Part shown: positions 55,050-62,883 of the stretch, piece after piece
Position numbering within the stretch: the stretch's first letter is position 1
Layout: each line of letters begins with the position of its first letter
Assembly: GCF_052065755.1 (NCBI RefSeq)
Contig: NZ_JBQHTK010000011.1
Location: 1-64,000, forward strand
Direction: 5' to 3'
Length of the DNA stretch: 64,000 nucleotides
From: Allocoprococcus sp004560705
GTDB lineage: Bacteria; Bacillota; Clostridia; Lachnospirales; Lachnospiraceae
The notes under the pieces: generated by a model
Told to the model about the DNA's origin: nothing
The model's input: only the letters and a program-made list of their open reading frames with translations
Database searches by the model: none
Made by a program: the position numbers and the translations under genes

Positions 55050-55970
55050 TTAAGCTATAACCAGATATTCTTTCAATTTTTCTATATACAGTTCACCCAT
55101 CTTACTCCGCACCGTATTTTTTTTAACAATATAGCCTATCTCCATCACACTGTTCGGGTTCTGCGCATCATCCCGGAATGGAACTGCCACAAAATCATTT
55201 CCGTTCAATTCCTCGCATATGATGCCGGAACAAAGCGTATATCCATTCAGCCCCACCATAAGATTCAGCATCGTCGCCCGGTCATTCGCTTTAATAACCT
55301 GCGAGTACTCATTTGTGGAAAGGATTTCCTCTGCGAAATAGAAGGAACTGTTATCCCCCTGTTCAAAAGACAGGCAGGGGTAACCATTCAATTGTGCAAA
55401 ACTAATGGATGCTTCTTTTGCCAGAGGATGATCCTTCCAGATATACACATACGCCTGACAGTCTACAAGATGGTGAAACTCAAGGTCATAGGATTTCAAT
55501 AACTTTTCAATCGCTTTGCGGTTGAAATCACTGAGATAAAGTATCCCGATCTCGCTCTTCATCGTATTTACATCACTGATCACTTCCATCGTTTTCGTTT
55601 CGCGAAGCGCAAATTCATATTTTGACATATCGAATTCCTTCGCCATATCCACAAACGCTTTAACTGCAAAAGAATAATGCTGTGTCGATACGCCAAACTT
55701 CTTTTTATAGGATCCGCCCTTCCCGTATTTTTCCAAAACGCTTTCATACTGTCCGTATATCTGCTTTGCGTAAAGCAGGAATTCCGTCCCGTCATTCGTC
55801 AGGGTAACGCCTCTCCCGCTTCGATAGAATAACGTAATGCCCAGTTCCTTTTCCAATTCTTTGATAGCATTGGTCAGAGACGGCTGAGATACATACAGCT
55901 GCTCCGCTGCTTTATTTAACGACTTTGTTTCTGCTATTGTGATGAGATAGTTTAACTGTGTCAGTGTCAT
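55050..55970 (-). CDS. LysR-family regulator of sulfur genes (predicted)
   Basis: The protein has 306 residues; GGGGAG lies upstream of the ATG. The N-terminal HTH is TKSLNKAAEQLYVSQPSLTN followed by AIKELEKELGITLFYRSGRG. The effector domain reads VSTQHYSFAVKAFVDMAKEF and NDRATMLNLMVGLNGYTLCSG. It lies between metY and cysK in the same direction. Similar regulators in Firmicutes (CysR/CmbR-like) respond to O-acetylserine; this is inference. Confidence 0.88.
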   Translation of the reverse strand: MTLTQLNYLITIAETKSLNKAAEQLYVSQPSLTNAIKELEKELGITLFYRSGRGVTLTNDGTEFLLYAKQIYGQYESVLEKYGKGGSYKKKFGVSTQHYSFAVKAFVDMAKEFDMSKYEFALRETKTMEVISDVNTMKSEIGILYLSDFNRKAIEKLLKSYDLEFHHLVDCQAYVYIWKDHPLAKEASISFAQLNGYPCLSFEQGDNSSFYFAEEILSTNEYSQVIKANDRATMLNLMVGLNGYTLCSGIICEELNGNDFVAVPFRDDAQNPNSVMEIGYIVKKNTVRSKMGELYIEKLKEYLVIA

Positions 55971-56011
55971 TTGCTCCCCAGCCTCCTTTTTGTGACATCA
56001 TATCATCAATT

Positions 56012-56029
56012 GCCTACTGTGTAAATAGG
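56012..56029 (+). promoter_or_regulatory. CCTACT motif upstream of the LysR gene
   Basis: GCCTACTGTGTAAATAGG on the plus strand, about 40 bases upstream of the LysR start, shares GCCTACTGTGT with the metY region. It contains a CCTA-N9-TAGG palindrome. Confidence 0.45.
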
Positions 56030-56054
56030 TTTCATGTTTTCTAAAGCAAAATAA

Positions 56055-56094
56055 AATCGATGGATCTGGCGATAATACGCCTGTTCCGTCGATT
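56055..56094 (-). terminator. Terminator after cysK
   Basis: AATCGATGGA-N3-GGCG pairs with CGCC-N3-TCCGTCGATT around ATAATA, and the minus strand then runs TTTTATTTTGC. It lies about 55 bases after the cysK stop. Confidence 0.7.
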
Positions 56095-56150
56095 CTATTT
56101 ACAATATCAATCCCAAAAGAAGTGGCGGAAAAATCCGCCGCTTTCCACAA

Positions 56151-57083
56151 CTATTCCGTAAATAACGGTGTAGAATAATATCTGTCACCGGTATCCGGCA
56201 GAAGTGCCACAATCGTCTTACCCTTATTCTCCGGACGTCTTGCCAGTTCGATCGCCGCATGCAGTGCAGCACCGGATGAGATTCCGACCAGTACGCCTTC
56301 CTTCTTCGCAAGCAGTTTTGCCTCTGCAAACGCATCCTCATTTTCCACCTTAATAATCTCATCGTAAATCTTTGTATTCAACACTTCCGGAACAAAGCCT
56401 GCGCCAATTCCCTGAATCTTATGCGGGCCGCCTTTACCCTCTGATAGTACCGGAGAACCTGCCGGTTCAACTGCCACGATCTTTACGTCCGGATTCTGTT
56501 CTTTCAGATACTCACCTGTTCCGGTCAATGTTCCACCAGTTCCTACCCCTGCCACAAAGAAATCCACTTTTCCGTCTGTATCATTCCATACCTCCGGTCC
56601 GGTCGTCGCTTTATGGATTGCTGGGTTCGCAGGATTCACAAACTGTCCAGGAATAAAGCTTCCCGGAATTTCCTTAGCCAGTTCTTCTGCTTTTGCAATC
56701 GCACCCTTCATTCCCTTTGTACCGTCTGTCAATACCAATTCTGCTCCATAAGCCTTTAAAATATTTCTCCGCTCCACACTCATGGTTTCCGGCATGGTCA
56801 GAATAATACGATAGCCTTTGGCCGCTGCAATAGAGGCAAGACCGATTCCGGTATTTCCTGATGTAGGTTCGATGATCACAGAACCTTCCTTTAACTCGCC
56901 TTTCGCTTCGGCATCTTCAATCATTGCCTTTGCGATTCTGTCCTTTACGCTTCCTGCCGGGTTAAAATATTCCAGTTTCACCAGAAGCGTTGCTTCCAGC
57001 CCCAGTTCTTTTTCTACATTCGCTACTTCCACCAATGGAGTGTTCCCGATAAGTCCAAGTGTTCCTTTATAAATCTTTGCCAT
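56151..57083 (-). CDS. cysK: Cysteine synthase A (O-acetylserine sulfhydrylase)
   Basis: A 310-residue fold-type II PLP enzyme; it makes cysteine from O-acetylserine and sulfide. KLEYFNPAGSVKDRIAKAMI carries the PLP lysine. EPTSGNTGIGLASIAAAKGY, GVGTGGTLTGTGEYLKEQNP and ALLPDTGDRYYSTPLFTE complete the family pattern. GAGG precedes the ATG. A weak CCTACT motif lies upstream (57145-57162). It is transcribed towards the LysR gene but ends at its own terminator. Confidence 0.95.
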   Translation of the reverse strand: MAKIYKGTLGLIGNTPLVEVANVEKELGLEATLLVKLEYFNPAGSVKDRIAKAMIEDAEAKGELKEGSVIIEPTSGNTGIGLASIAAAKGYRIILTMPETMSVERRNILKAYGAELVLTDGTKGMKGAIAKAEELAKEIPGSFIPGQFVNPANPAIHKATTGPEVWNDTDGKVDFFVAGVGTGGTLTGTGEYLKEQNPDVKIVAVEPAGSPVLSEGKGGPHKIQGIGAGFVPEVLNTKIYDEIIKVENEDAFAEAKLLAKKEGVLVGISSGAALHAAIELARRPENKGKTIVALLPDTGDRYYSTPLFTE

Positions 57084-57144
57084 AACTCGTTCCTCACTTC
57101 CATAACCTATTAATTAACTATGTTTAATATGTTTTAAATTATAT

Positions 57145-57162
57145 CCCTACTTTCTGAATATG
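57145..57162 (+). promoter_or_regulatory. Diverged CCTACT motif upstream of cysK
   Basis: CCCTACTTTCTGAATATG aligns with the metY and lysR sites (CCTACT-T-T-A-TA-G shared positions). It is 62-79 bases upstream of the cysK start. Weaker than the other two. Confidence 0.3.
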
Positions 57163-57176
57163 TCAAGTGTTTTTTA

Positions 57177-57212
57177 GGGACGTTTCTTTTGCCACGATGC
57201 TGGGGTCAAAAG
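57177..57212 (+). repeat. Left terminal inverted repeat of the IS1182-type element
   Basis: 36 bases, perfect reverse complement of 58249-58284. Confidence 0.9.
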
Positions 57213-57232
57213 GTATTTCCAACTAATTAAAT

Positions 57233-58140
57233 AACTACTATTGATGAAAAACCTTTTGCTGTTTTATATAGTGATAAAGCTTCACGGCCAAACACTCCTG
57301 TTAACGTAATCATCGGAGCATGCATCATCAAAGAATTGTTTGATTACTCTGACGATGAGTTGGTTGAAGGCCTTATGCTTGATTTACGTTTACAGTATGC
57401 ACTCCATACTACAAGCTTTACTGAACAGCCTCTGAGTGATAAAACACTGAGCCGTTTTCGCCGTAGATGTTATGATTATGAACAAACTCACGGAGTTGAT
57501 TTATACAAAGCTGCCATCCAAAACTATAATAAAGAAATCGCCAAAATGATGGAGCTTGATGGCAAGATTCGTCGAATGGATTCCTTGATGATTAATTCAA
57601 ACATGCTGTTAAATCCAACTGATCCTGAGGCTACATACCGAAGGAAAGCAGGGAAAGAATATCGCGGCTATGTGGCTAATGTAGAGGAAACTGTTGGGAA
57701 AAATGGTTCTGTTGTAACCAGCTATGAGTATGAATCCAATATCCATTCAGACTCACAGTTTATAAAAGAACATCGAACTACTTCCTACTGCATTGACAGC
57801 CAAAAAGAATCGGCGAGATGTTTCCGGATTTGAAATGGACGAAGAAAAAACAAAAGTGATAAAGTGTCCGGCAGGAAACACACCTAGAAAAAGAGCCTGA
57901 TTCGCCTCGCACTAGAGGAGAGAATGTCTAGTGAAACATATAATCTGTATCGCAGGATACGAAACGGAGTAGAAACGATTCCCTCAATTCTTCGAAGAAA
58001 CTATCATCTGGAAAAGCTTCCTCGTGGAAAACAAAGAGGAAGGTTCTTTTTCGGAAGTAAAATCGCAGCGTTGAATTTTCGAAAACTCTTTCACTATGTG
58101 AAAGGGTCTTCGAACTATGCAGAAAATCCTCTATTGGCAT
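57233..58140 (+). pseudogene. Broken IS1182-family transposase
   Basis: The first piece reads FAVLYSDKASRPNTPVNVII, FDYSDDELVEGLMLDLRLQY and SDKTLSRFRRRCYDYEQTHG, then MDSLMINSNMLL and breaks near 57820 after DSQKESA. A second piece (RDVSGFEMDEEKTKVIKCPA) ends at a stop near 57898. The third (57924-58140) has FRNG-like RRIRNGVETIPSILRRNYHL and RFFFGSKIAALNFRKL. The N-terminus and part of the catalytic core are missing and at least two frame breaks exist, so it is inactive. Confidence 0.8.
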
Positions 58141-58248
58141 AAGAATATGGGAAGGGTATAGTTACAATCGACACCAAATATACCGAAAACTACGGTAGAA
58201 ACTTATAAATAGCAACAAAAAGCAAAAAAGGGACGTTCGATGCCAGGG

Positions 58249-58284
58249 CTTTTGACCCCAGCATCGTGGCAAAAGAAACGTCCC
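58249..58284 (+). repeat. Right terminal inverted repeat of the IS1182-type element
   Basis: 36 bases, perfect reverse complement of the left end; the M18 stop codon begins at the next base. Confidence 0.9.
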
Positions 58285-59598
58285 CTATTCAACCAAAACA
58301 CCATTTTCCTGTGCTTCGATATGACTGTTAAAGAATTCCTCCGTTGCCTGAATCATATAATAACTGTCCTTGATTCCCGCTGTCTCATACGGAGAATGCA
58401 TGGAAAGCTGCGGCAATCCGATATCCACACTGTTCATGGATACCTGAGCCATCGCAATATTGCCAAGTGTGCTTCCTCCCGCCATATCCGAGCGGTTTGC
58501 AAAAAACTGTACCGGAACTCCGGCCTTTTCACAGATTCCTTTAAACACCGCAACACTGACTGCATCACTCGTATATTTCTGTCCGGCGTGGGATTTGACC
58601 ACGATTCCTTCATTCATATAAACGCAATTACCTGTATCCGTTTTCTCCGGGTGGTTCGGATGAACGGCATGCGCGTTATCACAGCTCAGCATAAAGCTGG
58701 AAGCCAATGCGCAGTAAAATGCATCCTCATCTTTGCCAAGTCCACGGTTGAGCCGGTGGAGAACATCAAATAAAAATGTCGAGCCGGCGCCCTGCTTGGT
58801 TCCGGAACCCACTTCTTCGTTATCGAAGCAGGCGAATACATTGATTGATTTCTCATTTGCACCTTTTAAGAACCCCTGCAGAGAAGTATAGGCGCATTGC
58901 AGATCATCGAGCTGCGGGCAGGAAACGAACTCTTCCTTCGCTCCCCAGATGGACGGCTCCATACGGTTATAAAGATAAAGATCCATCCCGTAAATATCAT
59001 TCTCTCCTACATTCAGTTCTTCTGCGATCAGCTTTTTGAAATCGCCCTTTTGACATTCGCCGCCGCCAAAAAGCGGCAGCATGTCAACCTGTTTATTATA
59101 TTCAAATCCCTCATTGATTTTTCGATTCATGTGGATAGCCACATTCGGAATCATCACCAGATCCCGGTCCACTTTAACGAGCCTGGTCACAAAGCTGTCT
59201 CCTTCTTTTACCACTGCTCTTCCGGCAACGGAAAGCGGACGGTCAAACCAGGGTGCACAGAGCATCCCGCCATACCCCTCTGTATTCAGCTGGGTATATT
59301 TTCCGCGGACTTCCAGTTCTTCGTTTTCCTTGATTTTAAATGTAGGCGAATCACTGTGGGAAGCCGCTATGTTGAAGCTGTAGTTCTCCAGATCCGTTCC
59401 GATTTTCAGCGCGATCAGACTGGAATCGTTCCGGGTGACATAATATTTTCCTCCCAGACTGATCTCCCAGCGCTTTCCTTCAGGAAGCTCCTGATATCCT
59501 TCCTCATTCAGAATTTTCTTCATAGAATCCACTGCATGGAATGCGGTAGGACTGTTCTTGATAAAAGATACCATATCTTCTGCTGTTTTCTTATACAT
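58285..59598 (-). CDS. M18 family aminopeptidase
   Basis: A 437-residue cytosolic zinc aminopeptidase that removes N-terminal (often acidic or neutral) residues. Metal and active-site blocks are AASHSDSPTFKI, FACFDNEEVGSGTKQGAGST, SCDNAHAVHPNHPEK, FANRSDMAGGSTLGNI and PQLSMHSPYETAGIKD. GGAGG precedes the ATG. It is the intact version of the interrupted paralog at 38120-38530. An IS element begins exactly after its stop, so its original terminator is probably displaced. Confidence 0.93.
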   Translation of the reverse strand: MYKKTAEDMVSFIKNSPTAFHAVDSMKKILNEEGYQELPEGKRWEISLGGKYYVTRNDSSLIALKIGTDLENYSFNIAASHSDSPTFKIKENEELEVRGKYTQLNTEGYGGMLCAPWFDRPLSVAGRAVVKEGDSFVTRLVKVDRDLVMIPNVAIHMNRKINEGFEYNKQVDMLPLFGGGECQKGDFKKLIAEELNVGENDIYGMDLYLYNRMEPSIWGAKEEFVSCPQLDDLQCAYTSLQGFLKGANEKSINVFACFDNEEVGSGTKQGAGSTFLFDVLHRLNRGLGKDEDAFYCALASSFMLSCDNAHAVHPNHPEKTDTGNCVYMNEGIVVKSHAGQKYTSDAVSVAVFKGICEKAGVPVQFFANRSDMAGGSTLGNIAMAQVSMNSVDIGLPQLSMHSPYETAGIKDSYYMIQATEEFFNSHIEAQENGVLVE

Positions 59599-59630
59599 AT
59601 TCGACTTCCTCCAATATTCTATCTTATTGT

Positions 59631-61058
59631 TTATGCTTTTTTCTGTTCTCTTTTTGCAATCTGCGGCATGATCAGTCCGAGTGCCGTCAGAATGACCGGT
59701 GTGATTACATTTAAGGCAAATGTAAACAGATCATCGGAGTACATTCCCAGAATACAGCTTGCTGCAGTAATCAGGAAACACCATCCCCCGAAAAATTTGG
59801 CAACGCCCTGATTCTTTACGAAACGGTATTCCGCCGGAATCTTGTCATACGCCTTACGCAGAGCAAGGTAAGCAACAAATACCCATAAATAACGCAGCGG
59901 CATACATACGGAATTCAGTTTTGTCAGCTGCTGAAGTACCGCAGCAGCTCCCGGTACAACGGACTGAATCAGTATGATCGCTCCGGACAGGATCGCAACA
60001 AGGAGAATACCATTGCTATATACGCCATATTTATTCTTCTTCTGAAGTTTGGAAGGTATAAACTGGCGTGTATCTTCATTATCAAGCAGCATACGCAGTG
60101 GTGCGTCAATGCTCAGTACCAGAATAGCAAACTGGCTGATCAGATTACAGATTGCATAAATGATCAGGAAGAAATCCCCCACATGCCAGTACTCTCCCAG
60201 CTTCTGGAATGCCCAGTAAGAACCGTTTGCCGCATATGAATTGAAGGATTCTGTACTCTCATTGATCACAGCCGGGTCAAACATCATTCCCATTGCGAAG
60301 GTACCAAGAATCGCACATACAACAACCATAATCGCCAGTGAAATCATTCCCTTCGGAAATCCTTTGCTCGGATTCTCCACTTTATTAACGTACGGTGAAA
60401 TTTTTTCACATCCGCCTACTGCAAATACCAGAATGGAAAGGGATGTGAAATAAGCCACATTAAAGTTCGGAATCAGGCTCTTCATGCTCAGATCCATGGA
60501 TACAAATGTAGCTCCCGGATTGATCGCCGGTGCTGCGAACATCATCACGATGTAAAGCAGTGACATCACAAACATGGTCGTCCCCGCCAGCGTAAGCAGC
60601 TTCTTCAGCGGATTAAGTCCACGGCTCGCAATAAAGCATCCCAGAAGGAATACAGCAAGTGTCGCAAGCTGTACACCCAGTGTCGGCAGAGAATCATAGG
60701 TCTCCGCATTACGGAAAATCGCCCAGGACAGAGCCTTCAGACTTCCGCTTCCTTTACTTGCAATATAAGTTATGTGGCATGCCCAATATGTAAATCCGGC
60801 ATAATAAGCAACCTTAGCCCCCATTGTCTTATTCAGCCATGAACTTACACCGCCGCCTTCATTTTTAAATGCTGAACCCAGTTCTCCTACCATCAGCGCA
60901 TATGGAACAAAATACAGCGCAAACATCAGGATCCAGCTCAAAGTTACCTGGATTCCGTTAAAATACACGAATCCATTCGTTACATTTCCAAATCCCCATA
61001 CTGTGGAAAAGGCCATGAATGCCAGGGCCTGCCACGTGATTTTCTTCTTATCCGACAT
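59631..61058 (-). CDS. APC-family amino acid permease
   Basis: The protein has 475 residues with about 12 hydrophobic segments. AFMAFSTVWGFGNVTNGFVY, YALMVGELGSAFKNEGGGVS and WLNKTMGAKVAYYAGFTYWA are typical of the glutamate:GABA antiporter-like branch of the APC superfamily. AGAGAGG precedes the ATG. It lies 32 bases upstream of the M18 aminopeptidase, so peptide-derived amino acid exchange may be their joint role. The substrate is unknown. Confidence 0.88.
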   Translation of the reverse strand: MSDKKKITWQALAFMAFSTVWGFGNVTNGFVYFNGIQVTLSWILMFALYFVPYALMVGELGSAFKNEGGGVSSWLNKTMGAKVAYYAGFTYWACHITYIASKGSGSLKALSWAIFRNAETYDSLPTLGVQLATLAVFLLGCFIASRGLNPLKKLLTLAGTTMFVMSLLYIVMMFAAPAINPGATFVSMDLSMKSLIPNFNVAYFTSLSILVFAVGGCEKISPYVNKVENPSKGFPKGMISLAIMVVVCAILGTFAMGMMFDPAVINESTESFNSYAANGSYWAFQKLGEYWHVGDFFLIIYAICNLISQFAILVLSIDAPLRMLLDNEDTRQFIPSKLQKKNKYGVYSNGILLVAILSGAIILIQSVVPGAAAVLQQLTKLNSVCMPLRYLWVFVAYLALRKAYDKIPAEYRFVKNQGVAKFFGGWCFLITAASCILGMYSDDLFTFALNVITPVILTALGLIMPQIAKREQKKA

Positions 61059-61237
61059 AAGTCAAACCTCTCTTTTGTTTTTTTACAACGTTTATTTTGC
61101 TTTCGTCACCCCAATTTCCGTTAATACTCACAAAATATACCGCTATCCTAATATGATATTATACAAAATGACCACCAAAGTGTCAAATATATAAATTCTT
61201 TCATGCTTCTTGTTAATGCAAACAATAGTATAAAAAT

Positions 61238-61275
61238 ACCATACAACAAGCATGGCAGTTTGCTCGTTGTATGGT
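61238..61275 (-). terminator. Terminator after ttdB
   Basis: ACCATACAAC-A-AGCA pairs with TGCT-C-GTTGTATGGT, followed on the minus strand by ATTTTTATAC. It lies about 40 bases after the ttdB stop. Confidence 0.8.
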
Positions 61276-61315
61276 CTTTAGAGGCAAAAATTTGGTATTA
61301 ATATGATTTCATAAA

Positions 61316-61942
61316 TTATTTGATAAAGCTGACATGTTTGCAGATTTCTTCAATTGCTTTATCTTTTCTTTCGTTGAAGATAACTTTATTCTCTTCAAAC
61401 AGGTTGCGTCCTTCTGTGTCGATAGACATGATGAGCGGCCCAAATTCCTTTACGCGGCAGTGCCATAAGGTCTCCGGCATTCCCAGATCACGCCACTGTG
61501 CATCCACAATTTCTTCTACTTCCGTCGCCGCGACTACCGCATTTCCGGCAGGAAATACACAGTGGATCGCTTTGTAATTCTTGCAGGCGTATTCGGTATT
61601 CGGTCCCATGCCTCCTTTTCCGATGATGACCTTCACACCGGTCTTTTCCACGAATTCTTTCTCGAATTTCTCCATACGCATACTGGTAGTCGGCCCGACG
61701 GATACCATCTCGAATTTGTCATTTTCCAGAGGACGGATAATCGGTCCTGCATGGAAAATAGCTGCGTTTCTCACATCAACCGGGAGTTCTCTTCCGGCTT
61801 CCACCAGTCTTCTGTGTGCAACGTCTCTGCATGTTGTCATACTTCCGTTTAAGTATACGATATCTCCAATATGGATATTTGCCAAATCCTCATCTGATAT
61901 TGGTGTTGTAAGGATTTTCTTTCCATCTTTCATTTCCAGCAT
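61316..61942 (-). CDS. ttdB: L(+)-tartrate dehydratase beta subunit (class I hydro-lyase C-terminal type)
   Basis: The protein has 208 residues. KKILTTPISDEDLANIHIGD, MTTCRDVAHRRLVEAG, IFHAGPIIRPLENDKFEMVS, GPTTSMRMEKFEKEFVEKTG, IGKGGMGPNTEYA, RVKEFGPLIMSIDTEGRNLF and the end EEICKHVSFIK follow E. coli TtdB closely. It pairs with the alpha subunit to dehydrate L-tartrate to oxaloacetate. Its ATG shares a base with the alpha-subunit stop (TAATG). A two-subunit class I fumarase is the alternative, but motif agreement favours TtdB. Confidence 0.85.
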   Translation of the reverse strand: MLEMKDGKKILTTPISDEDLANIHIGDIVYLNGSMTTCRDVAHRRLVEAGRELPVDVRNAAIFHAGPIIRPLENDKFEMVSVGPTTSMRMEKFEKEFVEKTGVKVIIGKGGMGPNTEYACKNYKAIHCVFPAGNAVVAATEVEEIVDAQWRDLGMPETLWHCRVKEFGPLIMSIDTEGRNLFEENKVIFNERKDKAIEEICKHVSFIK

Positions 61943-62841
61943 TATAATTCCACCCCCGAATGTGTCGTGATTGTATAGTTAAGATCTTTATCGAAAATAA
62001 TGTGGCCTCTTCTGTGTGACCAGCATCCCACGTTGACAGCAACACCGATCGCGGACGGATGTCTTGCAGTATTTTCAATGTGAACGCCCATAACAGAATA
62101 TTTTCCGCCCATGCCCTGTGGTCCGAGACCAATCGCATTGATACCGTCTTCCAACAGTTTTTCCATGGATGCCGCACGTTCGTTTTCATTGTGGCTTCCA
62201 AGTGGACGCATCAATGCTTTCTTGGAAAGAAGCGCCGCGGTTTCCACAGAAGTCGCAACACCTACGCCCACCAGAAGCGGCGGACATGCATTGAGTCCGT
62301 AGGATATCATGACATCCATAACAAATTTGGTGACTCCCTCATAACCTGCACCCGGCATCAGAACCATGGCTTTTCCCGGAAGGGTACATCCGCCTCCTGC
62401 CATGTAGGCATAGATTTCACACTGATCGCTGTCCGGAACGATATCCCAGAATACAGTCGGCGTTCCTTTTCCCACATTTTTGCCGGTATTGTATTCGTCA
62501 AATGTCTCTACACTGTTGTGGCGAAGCGGTGCTTCAAACGTTGCTTTCACAACAGCTTCTTTTAATAATGCTTCCAGTTCTCCGATCAGTGGAAAGGCGG
62601 TTCCGCATTTTACCCAGAACTGCAGGACACCTGTATCCTGGCAGCTCGGCCGGTTCAGTTCTTTTGCCAATACCTGATTCTTTTTCATAGTCTGGTAAAT
62701 GACTTTCGAAAGCGGACTGTCTTCCTTCTCGGCAAGTTCATCCAGCTTTGCAATAATATCATCCGGCAGCACTTTACCGATGTAGGACACAAAATTTGCC
62801 ATATAAGTAGTAAGCTGCTCTACCTGTTGTTTTTTATCCAT
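61942..62841 (-). CDS. ttdA: L(+)-tartrate dehydratase alpha subunit (Fe-S)
   Basis: The protein has 299 residues. NRPSCQDTGVLQFWVKCGTA, APLRHNSVETFDEYNTGKNV, WDIVPDSDQCEIYAYMAGGG, CTLPGKAMVLMPGAGYEGV, NACPPLLVGVGVATSVETAA and VNVGCWSHRRGHIIF match E. coli TtdA block by block. Three cysteines (CQDTG, GGGCTLPG, VGCWSHRRG) would bind the [4Fe-4S] cluster. AGGAGTG precedes the ATG. It follows a DASS transporter gene by about 40 bases, matching a ttdT-ttdA-ttdB arrangement. Confidence 0.87.
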   Translation of the reverse strand: MDKKQQVEQLTTYMANFVSYIGKVLPDDIIAKLDELAEKEDSPLSKVIYQTMKKNQVLAKELNRPSCQDTGVLQFWVKCGTAFPLIGELEALLKEAVVKATFEAPLRHNSVETFDEYNTGKNVGKGTPTVFWDIVPDSDQCEIYAYMAGGGCTLPGKAMVLMPGAGYEGVTKFVMDVMISYGLNACPPLLVGVGVATSVETAALLSKKALMRPLGSHNENERAASMEKLLEDGINAIGLGPQGMGGKYSVMGVHIENTARHPSAIGVAVNVGCWSHRRGHIIFDKDLNYTITTHSGVEL

Positions 62842-62883
62842 GTTTTTTCACTCCTTATAAATTTGAATTCAGTCTTTCTTCTC

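Larger units (their letters stand above)
57177..58284 (+). mobile_element. Degenerate IS1182-type element with perfect 36-bp terminal inverted repeats
   Basis: The left end (57177-57212, starting GGGACGTTTCTTTTGCCACG) and right end (58249-58284) are exact reverse complements over 36 bases. Between them is a broken transposase. The element is 1,108 bases, shorter than intact IS1182 relatives. A partial GGGACGTTCGATGCCAGGGC just inside the right end suggests an extra rearrangement. Its right end directly abuts the stop codon of the M18 gene. No target duplication is obvious. Confidence 0.85.

Noticed and set aside
61316..62841. Naming the class I hydro-lyase pair as fumarase
   Set aside because: Both subunits follow TtdA/TtdB motif order more closely and sit next to a DASS transporter, and a fumC is already present; fumarase activity is still not excluded.
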